A DNA stretch of 64,000 bases from the NCBI RefSeq assembly GCF_000308755.1, contig NZ_BAGF01000016.1, forward strand, positions 62,001 to 126,000, in the 5' to 3' direction. Shown here piece by piece: positions 20,378 through 39,074 of the stretch. This stretch comes from Nocardia pneumoniae NBRC 100136. Its GTDB lineage: Bacteria > Actinomycetota > Actinomycetes > Mycobacteriales > Mycobacteriaceae. Numbering within the stretch: the stretch's first letter is position 1; every line of letters starts with the position of its first letter. The position numbers and the translations under genes were made by a program. Under the pieces are notes generated by a model. It was not told the DNA's origin, did no database searches, and was given only the letters and a program-made list of their open reading frames with translations.

Positions 20378-21130
20378 ATGCCAGCAAATCTCGGATGGAT
20401 CCGACAGTTCCACAAGCCACACTCGGTGGACTGCCCACCGCTACTGATCTTTCCGCACGCAGGCGCGGGCGCTTCCGCGTATCGCACGGTCTCCAAGACG
20501 CTGAGCGCGCACTTCGACACGAAACTGCTGCAGTATCCCGGTCGTCAGGACCGCGCCGCGGAACCGGCCGCGGCGACGCTTCCCGAGATCGCGGCCGGTG
20601 CGTTCGAAGCCTTCCGGTCCGAGCCCGCCGCCGACGTTCCGCTGACCGTCTTCGGCCACAGCATGGGCGCGATCATCGCTTTCGAATTCGTCCGCTTGGC
20701 CGAGGCCGCGGGCGTGCCGATCCGGCTGCTCGCGGCATCGGCCGCCGCGGCGCCCGGCCTGATCGCTGCTCTGCCGGGGCATCCGACCGACGACGAAGAA
20801 CTGCTCGACCATATGACGGCGCTCAACGGTACGGGCGCCGATGTGATGTCCAGCCGCGACGTCTTGCGGATGGCGCTGCCGGTGATGAAGGCGGACTACC
20901 GCGCGTTCGACGCTTACGCCTGTGCCGAGGACGTCCGGATCGAGACGCCGATCCAGGTGCTCGGCGGTGACGACGACCAGTTCGTCGCACCGCGCGATCT
21001 GTACGCGTGGTCGGCGCACACCCGGTCCGGCGCCGAGGTGACGCTGTTCGCCGGTGGCCACTTCTACCTGCACGACCATCTCGACGGCATCGCGGAATTA
21101 CTTGTGCCGCAGGCCAGCCCGGTCGTCTAG
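20378..21130 (+). CDS. nbtA: Type II thioesterase of the siderophore assembly line
   Basis: A 250-residue alpha/beta hydrolase of the TEII family that clears misprimed carrier domains. The start region (PPLLIFPHAGAGASAYRTVSK), the nucleophile elbow VFGHSMGAIIAFEF (Ser ~94), the acid-bearing GGDDDQFV (~198) and the catalytic His in GGHFYLHDH (~226) are all present. AGGAG lies 8 nt before the ATG. It is the first gene of an operon with nbtB-E, and in N. farcinica nbtA likewise carries an IdeR site upstream. The symbol is given by analogy with that locus. Confidence 0.85.
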   Translation: MPANLGWIRQFHKPHSVDCPPLLIFPHAGAGASAYRTVSKTLSAHFDTKLLQYPGRQDRAAEPAAATLPEIAAGAFEAFRSEPAADVPLTVFGHSMGAIIAFEFVRLAEAAGVPIRLLAASAAAAPGLIAALPGHPTDDEELLDHMTALNGTGADVMSSRDVLRMALPVMKADYRAFDAYACAEDVRIETPIQVLGGDDDQFVAPRDLYAWSAHTRSGAEVTLFAGGHFYLHDHLDGIAELLVPQASPVV

Positions 21131-21149
21131 CGACCGCGCGGAGGACATG

Positions 21150-22466
21150 ATGAGCACAACCGAACGCGCCGATCCGATCGTCATCGTCGGCATCGCCGTC
21201 GAGGCCCCCGGCGGCATCGATACGCTGCCCGACTTCTGGGCGATGCTCGCCGAATCGCGCGAGATGATCGAGCCGTTCCCACGTGACCGGGAGTGGCCGA
21301 TCGCCGAATTGCTCGCGCTGGGTCGCCTCGACGGCTGGTCGGCGGTGCCCGATGCCGGTGGTTTCCTCGACGGCGCGGCCGATTTCGATCCGCAGTACTT
21401 CGGCATCACGCCGCGCGAGGCGGTGGCGATGGATCCGCAGCAGCGGGTCGGCATGCGGGTGGCATGGCGGGCGCTGGAACACGCGGGCATCAACCCGGAC
21501 GCGCTCGACGGGCACGCCGCCGGATGCTGGATGGGCGTCTCGATCACCGAGTACGGTCCGCGCGTCACCGGCGTCAACGAGTACAGCGGCTACCGGGCGA
21601 CCGGTACCGCGCTCGGCGCCGTCGCGGGCCGGATCTCGCACGGACTCGGCCTGATCGGTCCGTCGGTGAGCGTGGACACCGCATGCGCCTCCTCGCTGAC
21701 GGCGGTGCATCAGGCCGCGGCCGCCATCCGCGCGGACGAATGCGACTGGGCGCTGGCCGGGGGCGTGTGCGTGATGGGCACCCCCGGCGCCTTCTTCGAG
21801 TTCTCCAAGAACAACGCGTTGGCCTTGGACGGGCATCTCCGTGCCTACGCCGCCGACGCCACGGGCACCCTCTGGGGTGAGGGCGCGGGGGTGATTGTCC
21901 TGGAGCGGGAGTCACGGGCCCGCGCGCAGGGGCATCGCGTGTATGGACGGCTGCTCGGCTCTCGGGTCAATCACAATGGCAAAGGCGCGCCGCTGGCCGT
22001 GCCGAGTGCCGCGGCCCAGGAACGACTGGTCCGCGACACTTTGGGGATCAGCGGTGTCGCGCCGGAACTGGTGGGGCTGATCGAGGGCCATGGCACCGGC
22101 ACCCCCGTCGGCGATCCACTGGAGCTCGCGGCGCTGAGCGCGACCTATGGATCCGCGGGCGGCCGGGCGTTGCTGGGTTCGGTGAAGTCGAATGTCGGTC
22201 ACGCGCAAGCTGCATCGGGCATGCTCGGCCTGATCAAGGTACTGCTGTGCGGCGCGCACGGACAGATCGCCCCGACGTTGTGGTCGGACAACCCGACGAC
22301 CGAAATCGACTGGGATGCCTCGGGCCTGAGCCTGGCCGCGAAATTCGAACGATGGGAGCCCATCGACGGAATGCGTTATGGCGCCGTGTCCTCGTTCGGT
22401 GTCGCCGGCACCAACGCGCACGCGATCGTCGGCATGCCCGTCCTGGAGGAGGACACCGATGTCTAG
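21150..22466 (+). CDS. nbtB: Stand-alone polyketide ketosynthase (MbtC-like)
   Basis: A 438-residue KS, close to MbtC in length (about 444). The catalytic Cys is in VSVDTACASSLTAVHQ (~178) and the two His are in IEGHGTGTPVGDP (~312) and KSNVGHAQAASGM (~350), so it should be active. It would condense an acyl starter with the extender bound by NbtC to form the beta-hydroxy acid of the siderophore. Two adjacent ATGs occur at 21147 and 21150; the second has better spacing from GGAGGA. Its 3' end overlaps nbtC by 8 bp, implying coupled translation. Confidence 0.9.
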   Translation: MSTTERADPIVIVGIAVEAPGGIDTLPDFWAMLAESREMIEPFPRDREWPIAELLALGRLDGWSAVPDAGGFLDGAADFDPQYFGITPREAVAMDPQQRVGMRVAWRALEHAGINPDALDGHAAGCWMGVSITEYGPRVTGVNEYSGYRATGTALGAVAGRISHGLGLIGPSVSVDTACASSLTAVHQAAAAIRADECDWALAGGVCVMGTPGAFFEFSKNNALALDGHLRAYAADATGTLWGEGAGVIVLERESRARAQGHRVYGRLLGSRVNHNGKGAPLAVPSAAAQERLVRDTLGISGVAPELVGLIEGHGTGTPVGDPLELAALSATYGSAGGRALLGSVKSNVGHAQAASGMLGLIKVLLCGAHGQIAPTLWSDNPTTEIDWDASGLSLAAKFERWEPIDGMRYGAVSSFGVAGTNAHAIVGMPVLEEDTDV

Positions 22467-25400
22467 CTACCGGATGCCGGACGGCACGATCCCGGTTCTG
22501 CTCTCCTCCGACCGCGCCGAGGGTTTGCGCGCGGAAGCCGCAGCGATCCTGCGTTACCTGGAGACCCGCCCTCGGATCGATCCGGATCGCGTGGCGGACA
22601 CGCTGTTCCGTACCCGTACGCCGCGCCGCCACCGAGCGCTCGCGCTGGTGACCACCCCCGACGAACTGCTGGATGCGCTCCGGGCGGTCGTCGCGGACAC
22701 CCCGCACCCGGCGGTCGTGTCGAGCGAGGGACCAGCGGTCGCGCGGCGTATAGGCTTCGTTTTCCCCGGCCAGGGCAGCCAGCGTCCCGGTATGGGCACG
22801 CTCTATTACGAGAGCTCCCCCGAGTATCGGACGACGGTCGACCAGTGCGCCGCCATCCACCTGGATCGGTTCGGTCACTCGAAGCCGTTGCACTACCTGC
22901 TCGGGCACACGGGCGAATTCGATGATGCTGTCTGGGAAGTCCAGCCCGCGCTGATGTTTCACATGACCGGCTTGGCCGCCATGTGGCGAGCCGCCGGTGT
23001 CGACCCGGACGCCACCATCGGGCACAGTCAGGGCGAGCTGGCGGCGGGTGCGGTCTCGGGCGTCATGACGCTGCGCGACGCGGTCCTCGCGGTGACGCAC
23101 CGCGCGCGATGCGTCGCCCGTCTCTCGCCGCGCGGCTACTCGATGGCCGTGCTCGGCATGGATCGGGACGCCTGTGAGGCTCTGCTGGCCAGGCACTCCG
23201 GCTGGGCCGAGCTGTCGGTGGTGAATTCGCCGCACATCCTGGCGATCTCCGGCGATCGCGACACCATCGTCGAGATGGTGGAGCTGGCGAGCGCCCGCGG
23301 CCAGTTCGCCAAGGAGATCCGCGTCGCCTACCCGGCGCACACCTCCATCGTCAGCGAGTTCCGCACCGACTTGGAGGCCGCGCTCAACGACGAGATGAGC
23401 AGCAGTCACTTCACCGCCACGGACATCCCCTGCTACGGCGCCACGCTCGGCGCGCCGATCACTCCGGACCTGCGCCACGATCAGTATTGGTACTGGAATC
23501 TGCGTAACCGTGTGCGGTTCGATCGCGCGGTGGTCGCCGCCGCCACCGACGGGATCGACACACTGATCGAGATCGCCGAGCACCCGACGTTGCAGCTGGC
23601 GCTCCAGGAGAATCTGACTCTGGTGCCGAAGAGCTTGCCAGCCAAGGACTTCCGCGTGATCGGAACCTCGCTGCGGACCGCGGAGTCGTTGCGCGAGTTC
23701 GCCCGCAACGTGGCGTCGGTGGCGGTGCACGACGCCGAATACCGCTGGGATGCGCTGCGCGTCGAGTCCAGCGGTCCGCCCGCACTGCCGCTGCGCGATT
23801 TCCCGCACACCGTGCTCAGGGCCAAGAAACTGTGGGCCACGCCCGAGATCGGCGCGCTCGGTCCGCTCCAGGCGGCGCCCGAAGCGCCGAAGCCGCAGCG
23901 GCTGGTGGAGCAGTGGCGTCCACTCGAGCGCCGCACGCTGCTGCCGCCGCGCCGACTGGCCGTCGTCGACCACACCGGCCGCTGCGCGGAGCTGGCGAAC
24001 GCGCTGGTCGCAGCGGCAGACCGGCACGGCGCGAGCGCGGTCCGCTTCAGCCCGGCGGACGCCACCGACTTCGACACCGCGGTCGTGCTGCTGCCGCCCG
24101 GGGTGGCCACCGACGGCGCCGGAACGATTCCCGACTTCGTCGAGTTCTTCGCCGAGCGCGCCTGGCAACCCGCATTGGATCGGTTGCGGCCCGGAGCCGA
24201 GTCGGAATGCTGGCTGGTGACCGTCGGCGGCGAGGCGGTGCGCCCAGCCGATCCGGTGCCGCACCTGTTCCACGGCGGTGTCGCGGCCGGATACCGCAGC
24301 ATCGGCATCGAACGAACCGGCGTCCGCCTGCGCCATCTGGACCTGCCCGCGGACGCCGCCGGGCCGGATCAGGCGGCCCGGATCATCGCGGCGCTGCACA
24401 CCGCGGGTGAGCCGGAGCTGGCGCTGCGCGACGGCAAAGTCTTCGTGAAACGCTTGGTCCCCGCTACCCCGAGCGAATCGGACGCGGCGGATCTCGCACA
24501 CGTGTTGATCGTCGGCGGCACAGGTCAACTCGGCCTGCGCTTCTGCGAGCACTACGCCAAGACGGGCGCGGGTCGCGTCACGCTGCTGAGCCGATCGGGT
24601 GAAACCAACACGAACGCCGCGCAGCTGCGCAGGCTGCGCGGGCTCAGTGACACCGAGATCGTCGTGGCCAGCTGCGACATCAGCGACCCCGCCGCGGTCG
24701 GCCGGTTCGCGGCCGAGCAGGCCGACCGGCCGGTGAGCCTGCTCATCCATGCCGCGGTCAACTATGTCGACGCCGAATTGGCCGATATCACCGCCGATCT
24801 GGTGACCCGGGCCGCCGCATCGAAGGTCCTCGGCCTGGACGCCGTGCTGGCGAAGGTACCCCGCACGGCCGGGTGCCGGGTCCTGCTGTGCTCGTCGACC
24901 GCGGCGACGCTCAGCGGTCGCGGCCAGATTCTGTATGCCGCGACCAACCGCATGCTCGACGTAACGGCCCGCGCACTGCGGTCGGAGGGCATCGACTGCG
25001 TCTCGATCGAATGGGGTCTCTGGAGCGCGGCGGGTCCGCTCGACGCGGCTGGTTTCGACCGAGTCGCGAGTGCGGGCGCGATTCCGATGAACCCCGAAGA
25101 CGCCATCGCGGCCGGACTCGCCGGGCCGTGGAGCGACGGGCTCGTCATCGCGGCCGATTGGGCGTTGCTGTCCGAGTTGCTCGAGGTCTACGGCCAGGCC
25201 GCGCTGCTGTCGTCGCTGCTCGTCTCGTCCGAGCAGCCGGTCACCGTCGCGTCCGAGCGGCCGGTCACCGTCGCGGCCACGCCGCCGGTCACGACCGCGC
25301 CCGCGCCGCAGGCGGTGCCGAGGGCCGCGTCGTCGGCCGACCGGCCTGCCTTGGCCGACCGCGTGCTCTCCGAGCTGCGCAAGGTCATGGGGGACGACGG

Positions 25401-25578
25401 CTCCGAATTCATCGACGGCTCCGTCCCCCTGGTGGCGCTCGGGCTGGATTCGCTGCAGGCATTGGACTTCCGCAAGCGAGTCAAGGCCGAGCTGGACCGG
25501 GATCTGCCGGTCGCGGCGATTCTCGGCGGCGCATCGCTGGACGATGTCGTGCTGCTGATGGCAGAGAACACCAACTAG
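22459..25578 (+). CDS. nbtC: Polyketide synthase AT-KR-ACP (MbtD-like)
   Basis: A 1039-residue protein matching MbtD in size and order. AT: FVFPGQGSQRPGMG (~100) with the nucleophile in GHSQGELAAGAVSG (Ser190). KR: nucleotide-binding HVLIVGGTGQLGLRF (~680) and the catalytic Ser/Tyr region SSTAATLSGRGQILYAATNRM (~810-830). ACP: phosphopantetheine Ser in LGLDSLQALDF (~997). No KS, which NbtB supplies. It therefore makes and reduces the beta-keto acyl chain to a 3-hydroxyacyl-ACP. An Ala/Pro/Val-rich linker (SEQPVTVASERPVTVAA repeats) precedes the ACP. The ATG overlaps the nbtB stop, with GAGGA 7-8 nt upstream. Confidence 0.9.
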   Translation: MSSYRMPDGTIPVLLSSDRAEGLRAEAAAILRYLETRPRIDPDRVADTLFRTRTPRRHRALALVTTPDELLDALRAVVADTPHPAVVSSEGPAVARRIGFVFPGQGSQRPGMGTLYYESSPEYRTTVDQCAAIHLDRFGHSKPLHYLLGHTGEFDDAVWEVQPALMFHMTGLAAMWRAAGVDPDATIGHSQGELAAGAVSGVMTLRDAVLAVTHRARCVARLSPRGYSMAVLGMDRDACEALLARHSGWAELSVVNSPHILAISGDRDTIVEMVELASARGQFAKEIRVAYPAHTSIVSEFRTDLEAALNDEMSSSHFTATDIPCYGATLGAPITPDLRHDQYWYWNLRNRVRFDRAVVAAATDGIDTLIEIAEHPTLQLALQENLTLVPKSLPAKDFRVIGTSLRTAESLREFARNVASVAVHDAEYRWDALRVESSGPPALPLRDFPHTVLRAKKLWATPEIGALGPLQAAPEAPKPQRLVEQWRPLERRTLLPPRRLAVVDHTGRCAELANALVAAADRHGASAVRFSPADATDFDTAVVLLPPGVATDGAGTIPDFVEFFAERAWQPALDRLRPGAESECWLVTVGGEAVRPADPVPHLFHGGVAAGYRSIGIERTGVRLRHLDLPADAAGPDQAARIIAALHTAGEPELALRDGKVFVKRLVPATPSESDAADLAHVLIVGGTGQLGLRFCEHYAKTGAGRVTLLSRSGETNTNAAQLRRLRGLSDTEIVVASCDISDPAAVGRFAAEQADRPVSLLIHAAVNYVDAELADITADLVTRAAASKVLGLDAVLAKVPRTAGCRVLLCSSTAATLSGRGQILYAATNRMLDVTARALRSEGIDCVSIEWGLWSAAGPLDAAGFDRVASAGAIPMNPEDAIAAGLAGPWSDGLVIAADWALLSELLEVYGQAALLSSLLVSSEQPVTVASERPVTVAATPPVTTAPAPQAVPRAASSADRPALADRVLSELRKVMGDDGSEFIDGSVPLVALGLDSLQALDFRKRVKAELDRDLPVAAILGGASLDDVVLLMAENTN

Positions 25579-25596
25579 GGCTGAGGGGCCAGATTC

Positions 25597-35219
<9,623 letters not shown>

Positions 35220-35230
35220 CCCAGGACGCA

Positions 35231-35262
35231 CGACGGCCCCTCCGGATCCGGAGGGGCCGTCG
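35231..35262. terminator. Bidirectional terminator between nbtE and the SagB-type gene
   Basis: A perfect 32-bp palindrome with arms CGACGGCCCCTCCGGA lies 11 bp after the nbtE stop and 25 bp after the stop of the convergent minus-strand gene. It can end transcription from both sides. Confidence 0.9.
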
Positions 35263-35287
35263 CGGCAGATGACCGTAGTGGCGTCGC

Positions 35288-36658
35288 TCAGGCAGGTGAC
35301 CCGACGATGATGCTGCCCACGTTGCATTCGGATAGTTCGTCCACGCCTGCCGCGACGCCGAACGCTGCTGTATCACTGAACCCTTGCGCGACTACGCCCA
35401 GGCCCATGGCCGTTGCGGCCAGGTAGACGGTCTGCATGAAAACGCCGACGTGCTTGAGGATGTTGGCGTAGCCGACCTGCTCGTACCCCCACATCACCCG
35501 GCCCGCCCTGGCCGAGACCAGCAGCAGGACCTGTGGTTCGGCGCCCTCGGCGAGGGTTGCCGAGGTAGTGCGCAGCAGTCGCTGCACCGCGGGCGAATCG
35601 GCGGGCGCGACGGGGCGAAGCACGTGGTCGAACGAATCGTAGTGGTACATGCCTTCGCTGAGCCCGGCGACGTGGCGCACCACCGGGTAGACCTCCAGTT
35701 CGTGCACACTTCCGCCAGAAGGGTAAGGACGCGAGGTCAATTCCTCACCGCCGACGGTTTCCACGGCGCGGGTGCGCGCCGTGCGATAGAGCAGTTCGGC
35801 CAGCTGATCGAGGGTGATGGGCGCACTGTCATCGAACGCGCGACAAGAGGTCCGATCCTCCAGTACCGCGGTCAGGCTGGGATCCTCGGCGCGCAGTGCC
35901 GCCAGGTCCGGGACCGGGAGGGTCACCGGCGCGCCCGGATACGTCGACTTTCGGGCCGGCGGCGACGGAAACTGGCCCTTCGCCCACTTGGTCGGGCCGA
36001 AGTTCTCCCACGTGACGGTGCGTTCACCGAGCGTGCTGCGCCGGTGGAACCACAGATCGGGCGCGCTCCAGCTGCGGGTGGTGAACTCCCGGTCCTCCGC
36101 GTCGGCGTCGGCGACCAGGAATCCACACCAGTGCAGGTCCTCGGCGAACTGTGCCTTGACCGCGATCGGCAGGTTGGCATCGGCGGCGCCGGGGCCGTCC
36201 AGTAGCGCGAGCAACCGCGGGTCGTGGATGCGCAGATCGCACCACGCTTGCGGGTGTTCCAACACGAAACCGATCGAGTCCCGATGCAACACAGCGAATT
36301 TCGACAGCGTCGCCGACCAGGGCAGCGCTGTGGTCGGCCGCGCGGGCGGCTGCCCGAACGGCTGGATGGTGTAGAGGTCGCGGCCGCCGTCGCGCACGGT
36401 GACCGCCAGCCAGCCGCCGTCGGCCAGCCTGTCCATCAGTCCGGCGACGTCGGCGTCGCCCGCGCCCGCGGACATCTCGGCCACCGTGGCGGGGCCCTGG
36501 TTCAGCGTTTTCAGCGCCTGGAGCTGACCGGTGGCCAAGCCGGTCAGCTTCTCGTTGTGCGGCGGATTCAACAGCACCGCGCCCGCCGGGGTGGTCAGAC
36601 AGGTGACACCAGCCCGCAGCGCGAATCGGGTCTGGTCTGGATATGTGAGCGCGGGCAC
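35288..36658 (-). CDS. SagB-type FMN dehydrogenase, candidate oxazoline oxidase of the siderophore
   Basis: A 456-residue protein with a C-terminal nitroreductase-fold domain of the SagB/ThcOx type: VLEDRTSCRAFDDSAPITLDQLAELLYRTAR, RPYPSGGSVHELEVYPVVRHV, GMYHYDSFDHVLRPV, GYANILKHVGVFMQTVYLAATAMGLGVVAQG. The N-terminal half resembles the peptide-binding winged part of SagB-like enzymes. This family oxidises azolines to azoles with FMN, usually in RiPP clusters; no precursor peptide or cyclodehydratase is nearby. The GTG start has GGAGG 8 nt upstream. It follows the siderophore-binding lipoprotein gene by ~40 bp under an IdeR box. Oxazoline-to-oxazole oxidation in the siderophore is inference. 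Confidence 0.82.
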   Translation of the reverse strand: MPALTYPDQTRFALRAGVTCLTTPAGAVLLNPPHNEKLTGLATGQLQALKTLNQGPATVAEMSAGAGDADVAGLMDRLADGGWLAVTVRDGGRDLYTIQPFGQPPARPTTALPWSATLSKFAVLHRDSIGFVLEHPQAWCDLRIHDPRLLALLDGPGAADANLPIAVKAQFAEDLHWCGFLVADADAEDREFTTRSWSAPDLWFHRRSTLGERTVTWENFGPTKWAKGQFPSPPARKSTYPGAPVTLPVPDLAALRAEDPSLTAVLEDRTSCRAFDDSAPITLDQLAELLYRTARTRAVETVGGEELTSRPYPSGGSVHELEVYPVVRHVAGLSEGMYHYDSFDHVLRPVAPADSPAVQRLLRTTSATLAEGAEPQVLLLVSARAGRVMWGYEQVGYANILKHVGVFMQTVYLAATAMGLGVVAQGFSDTAAFGVAAGVDELSECNVGSIIVGSPA

Positions 36659-36698
36659 GACTGCTACCTCCGCTTGTCGAATCGATGTGATCAGAGCG

Positions 36699-37676
36699 CT
36701 ATTTCGCCGCGTTGGCGAAGGCGGGCTCGAGTTTGTCCAGCAGGTACGGAACCGAAAGCGCGGTCGGCTGGTTCACCGCGGAGATCTCCATGGTGGTGAG
36801 GAAGACCACAGCCCCTTTCCGTACCGCGGGCAGTTCCGGGTAGCCGGGCAGCTGTCGGTACTTCTCGTCCAGGCCCGGGGAGTAGCCGGCGAGCAGCAGA
36901 TCGGCCTGCAACTCGTTCACGCGCTCCGGTGACAGCGCCAGCCTGCCCTGGTTGGCGGGCTGCTCGGAGAGATTCTTCGGGATCGTCATGCCGAGCTGAG
37001 TGAACAGCTTGCTGGAGCCGTCATTCGGATCGGTCAGCACCATGAGCTGCGACGGACCGGCCAGCCAGGTGCTGGCGAAGGTCTTGCCCTTCAGTCCGGG
37101 ATTCGCCGCGGCGATGGCGTCGAGCCGCTGGCGCACTCCGGCGATGACCCGGTCCGCGTCGGTTTCCTTGTGCAGCACCTTGCCCAAGGTCGTCACCTGG
37201 TCCTGCCACGGGGTCACCGCGTCCTTGCCGAGGGCGGGCAGCGTCGGCGCCAGCTTGGACAGTTCGTCGTAGGTCTTCTGATCGGCGATGAATGGATCGG
37301 CGAGGATAAGGTCCGGTTCCAGGGCCGCCACCTGCTCGGCGAGATTGCCTCCGGTGTTGAGCGCCTTGGCCGATGCCAGCGTCGCGGGCTCCCACGGGAC
37401 CGCGGTCTTGGCCAGCACGCCGATGTTGTCGATGTAGCCGACCGGGGTGATGCCCAATGCCAGCGTGGCGTCCAGCCATTGGTTGCCCAGGGCGACGATC
37501 TTCTCCGGCGTGCCGCTGATCGTCGTGCTGCCCCGCGCGTGGGTGACGGTCACCGGTGCGCCACCGGCATCCGCGTCGTCGCTGGACGACCCGCATGCGC
37601 TCAGCCCCAGCGCGAGTACGCTCGCCACCGCGGCGACCGCCGCCCGGGACCAGCGGGACTTCCGAATCGACCTCAT
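36699..37676 (-). CDS. Iron-siderophore ABC transporter substrate-binding lipoprotein
   Basis: A 325-residue FepB/FecB-type binding protein. The signal peptide ends in the lipobox LSAC (MRSIRKSRWSRAAVAAVASVLALGLSAC), so it is a membrane-anchored lipoprotein. The mature domain shows PEKIVALGNQWLDATLALGITPVGYIDN, EPDLILADPFIADQKTYDELSKLAPTLPAL and a C-terminal KGAVVFLTTMEISAVNQPTALSVPYLLDKLEPAF. ATG 37676 has AGAGAGGTGAGG upstream and puts the signal peptide first; an in-frame ATG at 37694 has none. No permease or ATPase gene is nearby. It is first in an iron-box-controlled operon with the SagB-type gene. Confidence 0.92.
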   Translation of the reverse strand: MRSIRKSRWSRAAVAAVASVLALGLSACGSSSDDADAGGAPVTVTHARGSTTISGTPEKIVALGNQWLDATLALGITPVGYIDNIGVLAKTAVPWEPATLASAKALNTGGNLAEQVAALEPDLILADPFIADQKTYDELSKLAPTLPALGKDAVTPWQDQVTTLGKVLHKETDADRVIAGVRQRLDAIAAANPGLKGKTFASTWLAGPSQLMVLTDPNDGSSKLFTQLGMTIPKNLSEQPANQGRLALSPERVNELQADLLLAGYSPGLDEKYRQLPGYPELPAVRKGAVVFLTTMEISAVNQPTALSVPYLLDKLEPAFANAAK

Positions 37677-37732
37677 TGCCTCACCTCTCTGCACCGAGTG
37701 ATCCCCGATGACTCGACCGAGCCCAGATCAGC

Positions 37733-37751
37733 ATAGGTCAGCCTTGCCTTA
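37733..37751. promoter_or_regulatory. IdeR-like iron box upstream of the binding-protein/SagB operon
   Basis: ATAGGTCAGCCTTGCCTTA matches the consensus at 14 of 19 positions, 57 bp upstream of the lipoprotein ATG on the minus strand. The divergent plus-strand membrane-protein gene starts about 90 bp to the right. Confidence 0.65.
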
Positions 37752-37841
37752 CTAGATACCGCTGGGTGGTGGGCAGGTCGCTTGCCGAGCGGCTTCGCGA
37801 GAGTTGGCGGGGGTTCATCCCACGCCCTACTGTCGGCGGCG

Positions 37842-39074
37842 ATGAACACTGTTCCGGTCTCGATACTGGTGTCGGTCGTCGTCCTCGCCGCCGTCGTAAC
37901 GGCCGGGCGGTGGCTTCTGGTCAACGAGACAGCGGCCGATCGGCTGATCAATCGGGCGTGGAGCTGGAATCTGCTCGGTCTCCTGCTGTACGGCGTCACA
38001 TCCGCGGCGCATTGCCCCGACCTCGGGCGGCGGCTGTTTCTCGGCGGTGGTCTGATGGCTGTCGGCAACATATTCGGGCTGGCCCGGCTCGTCGACGGCG
38101 CCGATACGGAGACCGCCCGCCGACGGCAGCGCCGGTACGATGCGGCGTCAGCCGCGGCCGCCATTTCGGTGTTCATCGGTGAACCCGTCGTGCACGGTGC
38201 TCTGCCGATGGAATACACCGAATTCATCTGGGCAATGACCGCGGTTCCGATGGCCTTCAGTGGGTTCCTTGTCGGCCGTGCCGCTTTCCGGGAGCTGCGC
38301 ATCGGGGACTCCTCGACGAAGGAGAGACTCACCTACACGGCGTTGCTCGCGTTTTCGGTCTACTGGTCGGTCTCATCGGTGATCGCACTGGTCCGGTCGA
38401 TCGCCGGCACTCCGCCGAGCGAGCCGGGGAGGGTGTGGGCCGTGTTGGCCTTCCTCATGCTCGCCGTCGTGACCCTGCTGACCGCGATCCCGCTGATCAC
38501 CGTCCTGCTCGCGCGCGCGGGATGGGATCGGACCGGACGGGCCTGCCGTCGCCTGCGGCCGCTGTGGCTGGACCTGACGGCGGCGGTGCCGGAAGTCGTT
38601 CTGTTCGACGATTATTCGCTTCCAGGGGAGTCTGCCTCTCGGCTGTACCGGATGACCGTGGAGATCTGGGACGCCCTGCTGCACCTGAAGCCGTACCTGC
38701 CGATGCCCGCTGAGCGCGGCGCTCCCGCTGAGATCGACAACGACGTGCGCGGCTACGCGCTCCGGCTGGCGCAAGCCGTGCGGGCGAAGCGCGACGGACG
38801 CGGACCTACCCCGGACCTTCCCGCCCGGAGTGTGGCGCAGGCGCAACCGCGCGATCGAGCGGCGGAACTGCGATACCTGCTCGAACTCGCACATGAATGG
38901 CCGAAAGCCGCTGCGGTGGGCCGGTGCTCTGCTCGGGGTGGTGCCACGCGCGACACGGATCTAGGCTCGGCCCTCGATGAACGCTGTACCCGCGTGGATC
39001 CTGACCGTGGTGGTCCTGTCGGTGGGGATCGTCACCGTGGGCCGCTGGTTCCTGGTGAACGACATGACCATTGA
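37842..39074 (+). CDS. Membrane protein, MAB_1171c/DUF6545-like, paralogue 1
   Basis: About 410 residues. The N-terminal ~230 residues hold about seven hydrophobic segments (first: MNTVPVSILVSVVVLAAVVTAGRWLLVN). The C-terminal cytoplasmic region RLRPLWLDLTAAVPEVVL ... SASRLYRMTVEIWDALLHLKPYL matches DUF6545 of MAB_1171c-family putative transporters. Two similar genes follow directly. After the shared motif LAHEWPKA the frame runs on for about 45 Arg/Gly-rich residues that the other copies lack and overlaps paralogue 2 by 98 bp, suggesting a lost stop codon. The function of this family is unknown. Confidence 0.75.
   Translation: MNTVPVSILVSVVVLAAVVTAGRWLLVNETAADRLINRAWSWNLLGLLLYGVTSAAHCPDLGRRLFLGGGLMAVGNIFGLARLVDGADTETARRRQRRYDAASAAAAISVFIGEPVVHGALPMEYTEFIWAMTAVPMAFSGFLVGRAAFRELRIGDSSTKERLTYTALLAFSVYWSVSSVIALVRSIAGTPPSEPGRVWAVLAFLMLAVVTLLTAIPLITVLLARAGWDRTGRACRRLRPLWLDLTAAVPEVVLFDDYSLPGESASRLYRMTVEIWDALLHLKPYLPMPAERGAPAEIDNDVRGYALRLAQAVRAKRDGRGPTPDLPARSVAQAQPRDRAAELRYLLELAHEWPKAAAVGRCSARGGATRDTDLGSALDERCTRVDPDRGGPVGGDRHRGPLVPGERHDH

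Noticed and set aside
22234..24750. 838-codon minus-strand open frame across nbtB/nbtC
   Set aside because: Antisense shadow of PKS genes with complete catalytic motifs; its composition is typical of high-GC antisense frames.
35288..36658. RiPP (thiazole/oxazole-modified peptide) cluster suggested by the SagB-type gene
   Set aside because: No YcaO cyclodehydratase, precursor peptide or maturation protease nearby; operon context is siderophore uptake.
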